Shown here in pieces: positions 45,420 through 55,187 of a DNA stretch of 64,000 nucleotides; position 1 is the first letter of the stretch, and every line of letters starts with the position of its first letter. The notes under the pieces were generated by a model, which saw nothing but the letters and a program-made list of their open reading frames with translations, made no database searches and was not told the DNA's origin. Source of the DNA: Dyadobacter sp. CY356 (lineage in GTDB: Bacteria > Bacteroidota > Bacteroidia > Cytophagales > Spirosomataceae). The translations under genes were made by a program, and so were the position numbers. The DNA lies in assembly GCF_021440195.1 (NCBI RefSeq), contig NZ_JAJTSZ010000002.1, positions 1,178,001 through 1,242,000 on the forward strand, given 5' to 3'.

Positions 45420-46040
45420 ATGCATACCAAAAAAGTAATAACAGCCGGAAAAGCCATTGATGAAACGGACAAAGTTTTGATCATGATTCATGGCCGGGGC
45501 GGAAGCGCACAGGATATTTTGTCGCTGGCTGCACATCTGAATACTAATGATTACGCGCTTCTTGCTCCCCAGGCTTCAAATAATACATGGTATCCGACAT
45601 CATTTCTGGCGGAACCGTCCATTAATGAGCCCTGGCTATCATCGGCAATTGATGTGATTGATGAAGTAGTTGCTGACGCAGTCGCCAGAGGAATTTTAAA
45701 AGAGAACATTTTCTTTCTGGGATTTTCACAAGGTGCTTGTCTGACGCTTGAATATGTGACGCGCAATGCAGCGAAATACGGTGGCGTTGCTGCCTTTACC
45801 GGTGGTTTGATTGGTGACAGGATTTATGCTGAAAACTATTCCGGAGATTTTGACGGAACTCCAATCTTTATTGGAACCAGTAATCCGGATCCGCACGTAC
45901 CGGTTTCGAGAGTACAGGAAACAACGGCAATTTTGGAATCAATGCATGCTGAGGTTTTTGAAAAAATATATCCAAATATGGGACATACCATCAGTCATGA
46001 TGAGATTGAGAAAGCCAATGCACTGATTTTTAATAAATAA
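45420..46040 (+). CDS. Alpha/beta hydrolase (carboxylesterase, MhqD-like)
   Basis: A 206-residue carboxylesterase/phospholipase-type hydrolase. The nucleophile is Ser103 in GFSQG, with Asp157 (SNPDPHV) and His189 (MGHTIS) completing the triad. IMIHGRGGSAQDIL gives the oxyanion loop. It is related to the hydrolase MhqD of the Bacillus quinone-response operon. It follows the dioxygenase by 99 bp and a strong terminator ends the cluster. An upstream in-frame start at 45342 has no coding-like residues, so I use ATG 45420. Confidence 0.88.
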   Translation: MHTKKVITAGKAIDETDKVLIMIHGRGGSAQDILSLAAHLNTNDYALLAPQASNNTWYPTSFLAEPSINEPWLSSAIDVIDEVVADAVARGILKENIFFLGFSQGACLTLEYVTRNAAKYGGVAAFTGGLIGDRIYAENYSGDFDGTPIFIGTSNPDPHVPVSRVQETTAILESMHAEVFEKIYPNMGHTISHDEIEKANALIFNK

Positions 46041-46057
46041 AATTTTAAACAAATATT

Positions 46058-46097
46058 CCAGCGATCACTATTTAAAAATAATGATCGCTGGTTTTTT
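46058..46097 (+). terminator. Terminator of the quinone-response cluster
   Basis: CCAGCGATCA (46058-46067) and TGATCGCTGG (46082-46091) pair perfectly, followed by six T. It ends transcription after the esterase gene and faces the convergent barrel-protein gene. Confidence 0.85.
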
Positions 46098-46116
46098 ATT
46101 TCAGTATTTCACACAT

Positions 46117-47010
46117 TTATTCCAGTTCGTGCTTGCCTCCGTCATCATAACCAATGTGCAGCATGTAACGGAGGGATATCCCAAATGCCAATCCGCTTCC
46201 ATCTGCTTTGATCATTGCGGTTTGGGTTTGCACTTTATTGACGTAATAATCGAGTTGGGTGGATAATGAATTTCCCAGCCCCCAACGTTTTCTCGCATAA
46301 AAACTAAGATCAAATGCCTTGGCTACTCTTATAACATATTCAGCAGTGGCATCGGCAAAACCAGTTATTTTTGAGTTGGTCCGCGTATCGCTGCTTAAAT
46401 ATAAAGTATCATTGGTAAATCTTGTACGTCGTAAGTACCCTTCAAACTCCATAAAATCCTTTTGTTTACCAGAATTTGGTACAATACCTGCGCCTGCACC
46501 GATCCAGAAAGCAGAGCGGCGAACCAGTGCATTTGATTTTCCGAATAAAATCCTGCGCTTGGCTCGGAAGGCAATATTGTTTTTATCATTATCCATTTTG
46601 TATTCCAATGGATAAGAATTGTTGATAATAAGCGTATTATGAATTGGCGAGCGGGCATATTCCACTTCTACCCCCCACTTTTCCTGGTTCACCCAACCAA
46701 TGGAAGCACTATATCCTGAACGGCTGGCGGATTTTGTGTCTACCAAACCATCAAAATTGTTATTGAGCGTACTTTTATCCGTACCAATAAATCCGTCAAA
46801 ACCGATATACCAGCGATTGCGGATCTTTTCCGTTGAGTATTTAGCAAAAATCGCTTTTTCTCTTTTAGTCTTAAAAGTATTGACCAAAGGAGTTACCGGC
46901 TCATAGGATTCTTTAACCGGCTTTGTAACCGGATTATAATAATCTTCGTTTTGTGCAAAAACAACGCTGGCACAAAACGTAAAAACAAGAAGGGTATAAA
47001 TTGTTTTCAT
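46117..47010 (-). CDS. Predicted outer-membrane beta-barrel protein
   Basis: A 297-residue exported protein with signal peptide MKTIYTLLVFTFCASVVFAQ. The remainder has porin-like alternating strands and loops rich in Asn, Tyr and Lys (RNRWYIGFDGFIGTDKSTLNNNF, VEVEYARSPIHNTLIINNSYPLEYKMDN, FDLSFYARKRWGLGNSLSTQLDYYVN). No recognised family. The last strand GLAFGISLRYMLHIGYDD is followed by a short polar tail. It stands convergent to the esterase gene. Confidence 0.6.
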   Translation of the reverse strand: MKTIYTLLVFTFCASVVFAQNEDYYNPVTKPVKESYEPVTPLVNTFKTKREKAIFAKYSTEKIRNRWYIGFDGFIGTDKSTLNNNFDGLVDTKSASRSGYSASIGWVNQEKWGVEVEYARSPIHNTLIINNSYPLEYKMDNDKNNIAFRAKRRILFGKSNALVRRSAFWIGAGAGIVPNSGKQKDFMEFEGYLRRTRFTNDTLYLSSDTRTNSKITGFADATAEYVIRVAKAFDLSFYARKRWGLGNSLSTQLDYYVNKVQTQTAMIKADGSGLAFGISLRYMLHIGYDDGGKHELE

Positions 47011-47304
47011 AAAAAACGAGTTTTGGCTTCATTTTAGCATTACGCTAAGTAAGTCAGAACCGTTGCAGTGTGCAAAAATATGGTATTAAGTTATTGAACA
47101 ACAGGAAAAGCTACAATGCTAACTTTGGTAAATCCATAAGTAATCTTAAAATCGCCTCTATTTTTTCAATAATCGTTTCTGGTATATTCCTGTTCTGTTC
47201 CTTATCATTTATCTTGAACAGCTATCAGCCACTTTCCAGTTCAGGATATTTCTCTCAATATATTTAACAAAAATGCGTCAAATCTTAAATTAACAAACGA
47301 ATAC

Positions 47305-47988
47305 TCACGACCAGAAACCCTGCACCCGGACTGTATCACAATCGCTTTTCTTCAATTCCTTTCTTAAATGTCCACAGCTGGGAATGTGTCCGGCTACATA
47401 AATGGTGGCGTGATTAAAATCCCTTTTTCTGGCCCAGTCGGTTAAAGCATGAAAACCTCCCTGATCCGTTTGCGCGACTGGCTGAATATTCCAGTTAAAA
47501 TATTCCACAAATTCTGCGCGGTGATTTTCTTCTTCAATCGCAATCGCTCCTGTAATATTTTTTGTACCGGCCAGTTGCTGCAAAGCAAGGTAATGTCCAA
47601 TTGTTGTCATATCGCCAAGAGCTATCATATCACCTCCCTCAACAGGCCGGTGCATGGTTGGCCCAACGCCTACGTAAGTAATTTTATCGCCCGCTTTCAA
47701 TGATCTTACCCAGTCACTTCCAGGCCCCTCCTGCATGGCATTGATATACAGTGTACAAGTACGGGTTTCCACATCCCAACCGGCAGGTGTATAATCGCGG
47801 TAAACGCCGGGTGCAACTTTAACTTTCATATGCTGCACACGGTCCCATCCCGACATATCCAGCGCAGGAAAGTGTACGTCCAATTCGAAAAAGGTAGCAG
47901 GATTCCAGGCTCTGATGGCCAGTATCGTTCCCTCTTTCGCTAATGCGTTTTCAAATAAATTAAGCGCTGTTTGTTTAAGAATATTCAT
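47305..47988 (-). CDS. Siderophore-interacting protein (SIP)
   Basis: A 227-residue FAD-binding ferric-siderophore reductase-type protein of the SIP/ViuB family. VYRDYTPAGWDVETRTCTLYI is the flavin-binding segment, ALGDMTTIGHYLALQQLAG and YVAGHIPSCGHLRKEL correspond to the NAD(P)-binding part, and VRVQGFWS is the characteristic C-terminus. It releases iron from ferric siderophores in the cytosol, or is a related flavin reductase. An AraC regulator lies 193 bp upstream on the same strand. Confidence 0.85.
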   Translation of the reverse strand: MNILKQTALNLFENALAKEGTILAIRAWNPATFFELDVHFPALDMSGWDRVQHMKVKVAPGVYRDYTPAGWDVETRTCTLYINAMQEGPGSDWVRSLKAGDKITYVGVGPTMHRPVEGGDMIALGDMTTIGHYLALQQLAGTKNITGAIAIEEENHRAEFVEYFNWNIQPVAQTDQGGFHALTDWARKRDFNHATIYVAGHIPSCGHLRKELKKSDCDTVRVQGFWS

Positions 47989-48181
47989 GATTATGGCTAT
48001 TTGGTGTTAATAAAATGACTTCCTGGCGGTCAGGTATAAACGTGGAGACGGATCAACTTTTGTTTTTACTTTAATCAGGATATAAAATTTCCGGATTGAT
48101 TGACCGCCGTAGTCAATCGACATTACAAAACAACACATGAAATACAGAAACGGAAAGAGAGAAAGAACGGGAAAAGCTGGA

Positions 48182-49042
48182 CTATTTGCGGTATTCTTTT
48201 CGAAAGGCCACGGGATAGGTTCCGGTTACTTTTTGAAATAAACGAGAAAAATAGGTTGGATCTGTATACCCGATCTGAAAAGATATTTCTTTAATATTCA
48301 GGTCAGTGTAATACAGAAGCCTTTTTGCCTCCATCATTACTTCCCGCTGAATCCAGTAACTTACCGAAAAACCGGTTGTATTTTTTACAACTTCATTAAG
48401 ATAGGAAGGCGTAATATTTAAAGCCTCAGCATATTCCGCAGGACTTTTCAGGGTTTTGAAATTTTCCAAAACCATTTTTTTAAATGTATTGCTTATTATT
48501 ACCGGTCTTGAATTACCATGCGAAGACTGTTGCTTATGCTGCTGAAAAACGGCAGCGAAACTTCCTGCACAGACCTGAACCATGGAACGAAGTGCCGGCT
48601 GCTGAAATGGCAGATCTTCCTGATTATGCAGCATTTCAGAAAGCAACGATATTGATTTATCCAAAATGTCTGCCGTTTTAATACTTATTGGAACAGGTTC
48701 AGGATGAGCCATGTAATCTTCAAAAACAGACCGGTGAGTATCATCAAGTGAAGCCAGATCTGTGGCAATAAACCAGCCTATTGAATTTATAGCTGTATTG
48801 GAATGATGAACCTGACCCGGCAGAATACAAAAAATAACACAGCCATCAAAGCTAACTTCCTGAAAGTCGACCATCATTTTACTGCTGCCGCTTTGCTGAA
48901 AAATGAAGATATAATGATCGTCCCGATGCGCTCCGTATCCGGCTACCTCCGACGATTTTTTTGCATCGATCCTGTGAATTTCCAGACCAAGACTTGTCCG
49001 GGCGCTAAGATTGTGAAGCGGAATGACTGGATTCTGAGGCAT
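48182..49042 (-). CDS. AraC family transcriptional regulator
   Basis: A 286-residue AraC regulator with an N-terminal cupin (RDDHYIFIFQQSGSSKMMVDFQEVSFDGCVIFCILPGQVHH) and a C-terminal DNA-binding domain (LNIKEISFQIGYTDPTYFSRLFQKVTGTYPVAFR). Same strand as, and upstream of, the siderophore-interacting gene, which it may regulate; 30 bp downstream of the M1 aminopeptidase gene stop on the minus strand. Confidence 0.88.
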   Translation of the reverse strand: MPQNPVIPLHNLSARTSLGLEIHRIDAKKSSEVAGYGAHRDDHYIFIFQQSGSSKMMVDFQEVSFDGCVIFCILPGQVHHSNTAINSIGWFIATDLASLDDTHRSVFEDYMAHPEPVPISIKTADILDKSISLLSEMLHNQEDLPFQQPALRSMVQVCAGSFAAVFQQHKQQSSHGNSRPVIISNTFKKMVLENFKTLKSPAEYAEALNITPSYLNEVVKNTTGFSVSYWIQREVMMEAKRLLYYTDLNIKEISFQIGYTDPTYFSRLFQKVTGTYPVAFRKEYRK

Positions 49043-49072
49043 TTTTTTAATTTATGACTGATGCAAAAAAAT

Positions 49073-51640
49073 CTATTTTTTCAATCTCACAGCTCTGTCC
49101 AGCATATCTGTCGACTGCAAAATCTTGTTTTTCAGATAATAGGGATAATCCGGATTTGATTTCAGAAATGAATTGGCAATTTCCGCCGACTCCTTATCCG
49201 AATGACCGGAAAAAGTAACTCCCAGCCATCGTTGCGGAAAGAAAATATCACCGGTTAACTGAATTTCCTGCAAAAGATCCAGCGAAGGTTTCAAATATTT
49301 GTTGGCATTTTTAGCCCTGATTGGATGGTGCAAATATCCCAACGCTTCCAGAACCCATGCTTCGTGCTCCCGGTTTTCAGGTTTCTTTAATGATTCAAAA
49401 AAAGCATCCCGGACATTTTGATCCGGACTCAAAGCGGGTATTACAAATTTCATCCGTGACTTGCGGTCCGGGTTTTTAGTATCATTTAATTGTTTTTCAA
49501 AAACAGCATTTCCATCCCCCTGACCTTTCAAAACCAGTTCATATGCCAAACCAATCTTATCGTCCTCTGACAAAATCAGATCCTTTACTTTCAATTTTTC
49601 ATTCCATAAAGATTCCACTTTTTTCAGTCCGTCTTCCGTCATGGCGACATTTCTGAAAGCCCGGAAATACGAATTTTTCATACCCTTGTCCTGAGTAGTT
49701 TCCAGGAGCGTCCATAAAACTTTTTCTATTCTTTCCTGTTGTCTGGTTCTTTGTGATGCCGTCAGAAATGTCCACCAGATGGTTTGCAGATCGCCCAACA
49801 AATTATCTGAAATAAGCGCATTGTTTTCTTTTGGTAAGATATTTAGCAATGTATTAACAAAGAGTTCTGGCTCGGCTCCATCGCCACGCAGAAATCCTTC
49901 CCAGATATTGACCAGCATCGCACCCCGGAAAACAGGATCTGTTAACATGGTATCTTTATTGGAATTATAATTTTTCAGAAAATAGTCCTCAGAGACAGAA
50001 TCCATTTTAAAGTAACCATAACCTTGCCCGTTAGCATTAGGAAAAACCATAGCGGGCAAATCCGGCTTTCTGATACTTTGAGGTTTGTTGTCGATATGAA
50101 CCATGACGCTTCCCTGCGCAAACAATTCTTTCCAAAATGTCACAACCGGCTGCTGCCAGATACGATCGGAAAGTGAGTCATTTTTCTGCTTGATCAGTAT
50201 TTCATCTTTATCACCAACAAATTCATATTCCGGCATGCCTGCCGTTTTCACCCAGACATTACTCCAGGTTGCTATATCTTCCGGACTTTTCTTATCAATT
50301 ATTTTGATCAGATCATCCCATTTGGCGTTGCTGAAAGAAAAAGTTTTCAAGTATTCCTGTAAGCTTTCGCGCATCAAACCTTCACCGATTTTCTTTTCCA
50401 ACTGACGCATCACAATCGGTGCTTTCTGGTAGATAATACCGCCATAAAGTGTTCCTGCATTTTTCAGATTCCCCAGTTTTTGAAGGATTGGATTGGTACC
50501 AATGCTGCGGTCAACTTCATATGCGCCGGGATAATGTGCGAGCAGAAAACGCAGATCATGATTGATTTCCGGGAAGCTCGGATGCACGATTTTGGCAGCC
50601 ATGAAATTGGCAAAAACTTCTTTAAGCCAGACATCGTTAAACCAATCCATCGTCACCAGATCGCCAAACCACATATGCGCAGACTCATGAGCAATGACAC
50701 TCGCACGCGCCAGTTTTCGGTTAACAGGCGCATTTTCATCCAGAAACAGAGAAGATTCATTGTAAAAAATAGAACCCGGATGTTCCATTCCACCATATTG
50801 AAATGATGGAATCAGGACAAAATCAAATTTCCCAAATGGATACTTTATGGCTGTGTACTCTTCGAGCCAGGCAACAGATTTAGCATGAAGATTAAAAACT
50901 TCATCACTATTGCGCTCAACTTTCTTGCGATCTGTTTCACGATAATACATCGTCATTGCTCTTCCACCTACCGTTTTTTCAGTCTTGAAAAATTTACCCG
51001 CAGCAAAGGCAAACAGGTAAGAACTGATCGGTTTTGTTTTTTCAAACTGATAAATATTCTGATCTCCGGCAGATTTTTTTTCTTTCAAAATACCGTTCGA
51101 TACGGCTTCCCAATCTTTCGGAGTTTTTAAGGTAAGGTTATAAGAAGCTTTTAAATCAGGCTGATCAAAAAGCGGAAAACAGGTGGAGGCACGATCCGGT
51201 ACAAAAAGCGTATATAAATATTCTTCGTTCCTGTTCAAAGAAAGATCTCCCGCAGTAAATGTAATTTCAATCTCATTTTTCCCCTTAACCAATTGATCAG
51301 CACTGATCACAATATGCTCATTAACAAAGTCGTAAGCGATTTCTTTTCCGCTGGATTTTACGGCATGTAGAAAACTGCTATCCGCATTAAAATCCATCAC
51401 AAGCGCCGAATCCAAAGATTTAAGATTAAACGTTACGATTTGTTTTCCTTTAATAACCTGTGTTTTCTGCGAAGGAATTTCCAGTTCAATGTTATATTGA
51501 ATACTGTCAAGGGTCTTCTTCCGGTATTCATTCAACGCAAAAGAAACACCTTTTTCAGGCATTTCATTTTTTGCATTTTTACAACTTTGACTGATCAGTA
51601 TAATACTGATGAAAAACAAAAATAGAAAGCGGGTATGCAT
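49073..51640 (-). CDS. M1 family aminopeptidase lipoprotein
   Basis: An 855-residue zinc aminopeptidase with a lipoprotein signal (FISIILISQSCK). The substrate-binding motif is GGMEHPG, a variant of GAMEN found in Bacteroidota. The zinc site is His318-Glu319-x2-His322 in HESAHMWFGDLVTM with Glu341 in WLKEVFA. A C-terminal helical domain (from about 560) completes the normal layout. It trims N-terminal residues from peptides on the cell surface or in the periplasm. It precedes the AraC gene by 30 bp and follows a phytase-like protein gene by 42 bp; an S9 peptidase is divergent nearby, so peptide use is a local theme. Confidence 0.94.
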   Translation of the reverse strand: MHTRFLFLFFISIILISQSCKNAKNEMPEKGVSFALNEYRKKTLDSIQYNIELEIPSQKTQVIKGKQIVTFNLKSLDSALVMDFNADSSFLHAVKSSGKEIAYDFVNEHIVISADQLVKGKNEIEITFTAGDLSLNRNEEYLYTLFVPDRASTCFPLFDQPDLKASYNLTLKTPKDWEAVSNGILKEKKSAGDQNIYQFEKTKPISSYLFAFAAGKFFKTEKTVGGRAMTMYYRETDRKKVERNSDEVFNLHAKSVAWLEEYTAIKYPFGKFDFVLIPSFQYGGMEHPGSIFYNESSLFLDENAPVNRKLARASVIAHESAHMWFGDLVTMDWFNDVWLKEVFANFMAAKIVHPSFPEINHDLRFLLAHYPGAYEVDRSIGTNPILQKLGNLKNAGTLYGGIIYQKAPIVMRQLEKKIGEGLMRESLQEYLKTFSFSNAKWDDLIKIIDKKSPEDIATWSNVWVKTAGMPEYEFVGDKDEILIKQKNDSLSDRIWQQPVVTFWKELFAQGSVMVHIDNKPQSIRKPDLPAMVFPNANGQGYGYFKMDSVSEDYFLKNYNSNKDTMLTDPVFRGAMLVNIWEGFLRGDGAEPELFVNTLLNILPKENNALISDNLLGDLQTIWWTFLTASQRTRQQERIEKVLWTLLETTQDKGMKNSYFRAFRNVAMTEDGLKKVESLWNEKLKVKDLILSEDDKIGLAYELVLKGQGDGNAVFEKQLNDTKNPDRKSRMKFVIPALSPDQNVRDAFFESLKKPENREHEAWVLEALGYLHHPIRAKNANKYLKPSLDLLQEIQLTGDIFFPQRWLGVTFSGHSDKESAEIANSFLKSNPDYPYYLKNKILQSTDMLDRAVRLKK

Positions 51641-51682
51641 TAGATCAATATCTTTAAAAACAGGAAATACTCAATCAGAATC

Positions 51683-52636
51683 TTACTTTTCCTTTAACAA
51701 AATCAACTGTGTTCTTTGGCTGTTTTTCAATCCCGGGTTATCATCGGTCACCAATAGTATCTGCCGTTTTTCATTGTCACCCGGCCACCAGGCCATACCT
51801 TCCAGATTGTCAACCACAAATGGGAAGTTATCATTGAAGTCAAAAGCGGGTGCAGGATCTTTCTTCAAAGTCGCCCCGTCAACAGTAACCTGCCAAAGTT
51901 TTGCCTTTATTTTCTTGGACACTTTTTCATCATAACATCTTTCCAAAACCAATAATTGATTTTCCTTAACCGCCAGAATTTCAGAAATCCCTCCTCTTTT
52001 TTCAGTTGTACTTAACGGACAACCGCTTCTGTCTATGACGTAGGTATAAGGAATTGCCTCACTATAACCAGAATTTTTTCTATCAAATTTCCAAAAATGA
52101 ATGGTATCATTTCCAAATTCTGTTTCACCCTGCCAACCTGCTTCCGGAGCAATCCATACCGCTCCGCTATCGGTAACGGCAATCGCCTCAATCCCCTTAT
52201 TATCGGCGGGCAGATGCATGGGCGGAATCAGATATGCAGGTGGAAAAGAATCGTAATAACTGACGTATGTTGTGGTATCATTTGTCTCGTTATTTGGCTT
52301 GTATTCGTTTTCAACAGCGTATAAAAAAGTGGAATATTTGGGATCAAACCGTATCGCTTCAAACCAGTATCCTGTCTTTTTCGAAATGGCAAGATTCTGT
52401 CTATTTTCAAAATCCCGGATGTTACTAATGCTGTCAAAAATGAAATAATTGCCCCTGTCGCTCGCCAGATGCCACTGCTTCTTTGCTGTGATATATTCAA
52501 TTCCTGAAATTCCGTGTAAAATGCCTGCCGGTTTTTTAGCCAGAATGGTATAGTCAGACAGTCCGAACGTAAGCGATTGCGCCTTTAAGTTTTGAAAACA
52601 TAAACACGAAAAAACAACTAAAAATAATTTCTTCAT
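51683..52636 (-). CDS. Secreted esterase-like-activity-of-phytase domain protein
   Basis: A 317-residue exported protein with signal peptide MKKLFLVVFSCLCFQNLKAQ and a beta-propeller of the 'esterase-like activity of phytase' type: ISGIEYITAKKQWHLASDRGNYFIFDS, GIEAIAVTDSGAVWIAPEAGWQGETEF, GGISEILAVKENQLLVLERCYDE and NLEGMAWWPGDNEKRQILLVTDDN. Members bind calcium and some hydrolyse phosphoesters; this one is not characterised. ATG 52636 starts the signal peptide; a longer reading from 52735 adds a hydrophobic stretch that is unlikely. Gene runs just before the M1 peptidase gene. Confidence 0.78.
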   Translation of the reverse strand: MKKLFLVVFSCLCFQNLKAQSLTFGLSDYTILAKKPAGILHGISGIEYITAKKQWHLASDRGNYFIFDSISNIRDFENRQNLAISKKTGYWFEAIRFDPKYSTFLYAVENEYKPNNETNDTTTYVSYYDSFPPAYLIPPMHLPADNKGIEAIAVTDSGAVWIAPEAGWQGETEFGNDTIHFWKFDRKNSGYSEAIPYTYVIDRSGCPLSTTEKRGGISEILAVKENQLLVLERCYDEKVSKKIKAKLWQVTVDGATLKKDPAPAFDFNDNFPFVVDNLEGMAWWPGDNEKRQILLVTDDNPGLKNSQRTQLILLKEK

Positions 52637-52767
52637 CTTAAAAACACTTTGATTGGGGCGCAGACAAAAATAGCACAGATAAGGCAGACATTTGGGAATT
52701 ATCAGCAAGAAGTTAATAAATCTCATAAATTGCATGTCAAGACAATTAACCGACCTGCCTGCTATCT

Positions 52768-55128
52768 ATGAAACACTTTTTGCAACTTACATCACTCCTG
52801 CTAATCATTACATTAATCCCATCAAAAGCACAAAAACTGGGTCCACTTACCGTTGAAAAAATCATGCGTGAACCCAGGATCTGGCTTGGCACTTCGCCGA
52901 CTGATATATTCTGGTCAAGTGATTCCAGGACCATTTATTTTAACTGGAACCCGGATAAAAATCTGTCTGATTCACTTTACAGCTATTCTCTTTCTGATAA
53001 AAAAATCGTTAAAGTTTCACTTTCTGACCGAAAAAAACTCCCGGCAAAGGATGGCAAATTCAACCGTGACCATTCCTTGAAAACCTATGAAAAAGACGGT
53101 GATATTTTTGTGTTAAACTATAAAGACTTTACCATTCGCCAAATTACCAATACCGTTGAGAAAGAATCAGATCCATTGTTTAGCGGCAATGAAAAAAGTA
53201 TTGTTTTTGAACGGGATAACAACTTGTTCGGTGTTGATCTGGAAACCGGATTACTTACCCAGTATACTGATTTTAAAGGTGGAAGTAAAAAAGCGGACGC
53301 TAAATTAAGCCCTGAGGAAAAGATTTTAAAAGAGGAACAGCTTGCTATGTTTCAGATTTTGAAGGAACGGAATGAAAAAAAAGACGCCGGAAAGAAACTG
53401 GAAAAGGGAGAAAAACCTACTTATCCGAAGGAAATATACATTGGTGAAAAACGCATTCAGAATCAAAAGCTCAGTCCGGACAACCGCTTTGTCACTTACC
53501 AACTTGGCCAACCCGACAAATCAGCAAAAACAACTATCATTCCAAATTACGTAACAGAATCCGGATTTACCGAAGATATATCCGGTCGCACAAAAGTAGG
53601 TGCCCCGGCCACCAGTTATGAGTTTTGGGTTTATGATATCAAAAAAGATACGACACGAAAATTAAGCGTAGAGAAAATTCCGGGCATACGTGACAAACCT
53701 GACTATCTGAAAGATTATCCAAAACAGGATACTGCAAAAGCCAAAGACCGGCCCGTGATTGTCCATAGTCCTTTCTGGTCTGATGACGGAAAAAATGCTG
53801 TGGTGGTGGTCAGGTCGACGGATAACAAGGACCGCTGGATCATGGCGTTCAATCCGGATTCATTATCGCTTCGTCTGCTTGACAGACAACGTGACGAGGC
53901 ATGGGTTGGCGGCCCTGGTGTTGGTGGTTATGCAATGAGCTCGGGTGAAATCGGATGGATTGACGACCGGACAATTTGTTTCCAGAGCGAAGCGTCAGGA
54001 TATTCCCATCTGTATTCAATTGATATCGTTTCAGGTAAGAAAACGCAGCTCACAAGCGGAAAATTTGAAATTCAGAAATTTCAGTTTTCAAAAGACAAAA
54101 AGACGATTTATCTGAGTACCAACGAAGTGAATTTAGGAGAGCAGCAATTTTACAGTATGCCGTCAGCGGGTGGAAAAAGAACCCGGATTACCCAGGAAAC
54201 GGGAGCTAATGAGGTAACCTTATCCCCTGACGAAACAAAACTGGCTATACGTTATTCATCGGGTAACAAACCCTGGGAGCTTTTCCTTATGGAAAATAAA
54301 CCATTGGAAAAACCGGAACAGATTACAAAATCAACCTCCGCAGAGTTTCAGTCTTATCCATGGCGGGAAGCAAAGCTGATCACATTTAAGGCTACTGACG
54401 GAGCAGATGTTTATGCCCGCATTTATGAACCCAAAAAGTCAAATGGACGCGCTGTGATTTTTGTTCATGGTGCTGGATACTTACAAAATGCGCATAAATG
54501 GTGGAGCAGTTATTTTCGTGAATATATGTTTCATAATCTCCTGACGGATCAGGGGTATACTGTGCTCGATATGGATTACCGCGGAAGTGCAGGTTATGGC
54601 CGCGACTGGCGTACCGGAATCTACCGTTTTATGGGTGGAAAGGATCTGACGGACCATATTGACGGTGCAAAATACCTAATAAAAAAATACGGCGTAGACG
54701 CTAAAAAAATTGGTATTTACGGAGGATCTTATGGCGGATTTATTACCCTGATGGGACTTTTCACAACGCCTGATGTCTTCAAAGCCGGAGCTGCCTTACG
54801 GCCCGTTACCGACTGGGCTGCTTATAATCATGGCTACACGGCAAACATTTTAAATGAACCACAAGCCGACAGTATCGCTTACCATAGAAGTTCGCCGATC
54901 TATCATGCGGCTGGTTTGAAAAATAATTTATTAATCTGTCACGGTATGGTGGATGTAAACGTTCATTATCAGGACGTTGTAAGATTATCCCAGCGATTGA
55001 TCGAGCTTGGGAAAAACAACTGGGAACTGGCTTCTTACCCCATGGAGGATCATGGTTTTGTTGAAGCGTCTTCATGGACAGACGAGTACAAAAGGATTTT
55101 AAAGCTGTTTAATGAAAAGTTGAAATAA
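52768..55128 (+). CDS. S9 family serine peptidase (DPP-IV-like)
   Basis: A 786-residue secreted prolyl-oligopeptidase-family enzyme with signal peptide MKHFLQLTSLLLIITLIPSKAQ. An N-terminal beta-propeller (about 60-540) is followed by an alpha/beta-hydrolase domain. The catalytic triad is Ser654 (GGSYGGF), Asp729 (GMVDVNVH) and His762 (DHGFVE). MDYRGSAGYGRDWRTGIYRFMGG is typical of the dipeptidyl-peptidase IV/acylaminoacyl-peptidase group. It would release dipeptides from peptides in the periplasm. It is divergent from the phytase-like and M1 peptidase genes, with a 131-bp shared promoter region, and precedes the NYN protein gene by 59 bp. Confidence 0.94.
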   Translation: MKHFLQLTSLLLIITLIPSKAQKLGPLTVEKIMREPRIWLGTSPTDIFWSSDSRTIYFNWNPDKNLSDSLYSYSLSDKKIVKVSLSDRKKLPAKDGKFNRDHSLKTYEKDGDIFVLNYKDFTIRQITNTVEKESDPLFSGNEKSIVFERDNNLFGVDLETGLLTQYTDFKGGSKKADAKLSPEEKILKEEQLAMFQILKERNEKKDAGKKLEKGEKPTYPKEIYIGEKRIQNQKLSPDNRFVTYQLGQPDKSAKTTIIPNYVTESGFTEDISGRTKVGAPATSYEFWVYDIKKDTTRKLSVEKIPGIRDKPDYLKDYPKQDTAKAKDRPVIVHSPFWSDDGKNAVVVVRSTDNKDRWIMAFNPDSLSLRLLDRQRDEAWVGGPGVGGYAMSSGEIGWIDDRTICFQSEASGYSHLYSIDIVSGKKTQLTSGKFEIQKFQFSKDKKTIYLSTNEVNLGEQQFYSMPSAGGKRTRITQETGANEVTLSPDETKLAIRYSSGNKPWELFLMENKPLEKPEQITKSTSAEFQSYPWREAKLITFKATDGADVYARIYEPKKSNGRAVIFVHGAGYLQNAHKWWSSYFREYMFHNLLTDQGYTVLDMDYRGSAGYGRDWRTGIYRFMGGKDLTDHIDGAKYLIKKYGVDAKKIGIYGGSYGGFITLMGLFTTPDVFKAGAALRPVTDWAAYNHGYTANILNEPQADSIAYHRSSPIYHAAGLKNNLLICHGMVDVNVHYQDVVRLSQRLIELGKNNWELASYPMEDHGFVEASSWTDEYKRILKLFNEKLK

Positions 55129-55187
55129 GATAAACACAGGGATTGGGGTTATCTTTGGCCCATCCTAATTTATTTACCTTACCACAC

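Noticed and set aside
47070..47267. 65-codon plus-strand frame with a hydrophobic segment
   Set aside because: GTG start, no ribosome-binding site, no context; kept out for lack of evidence.
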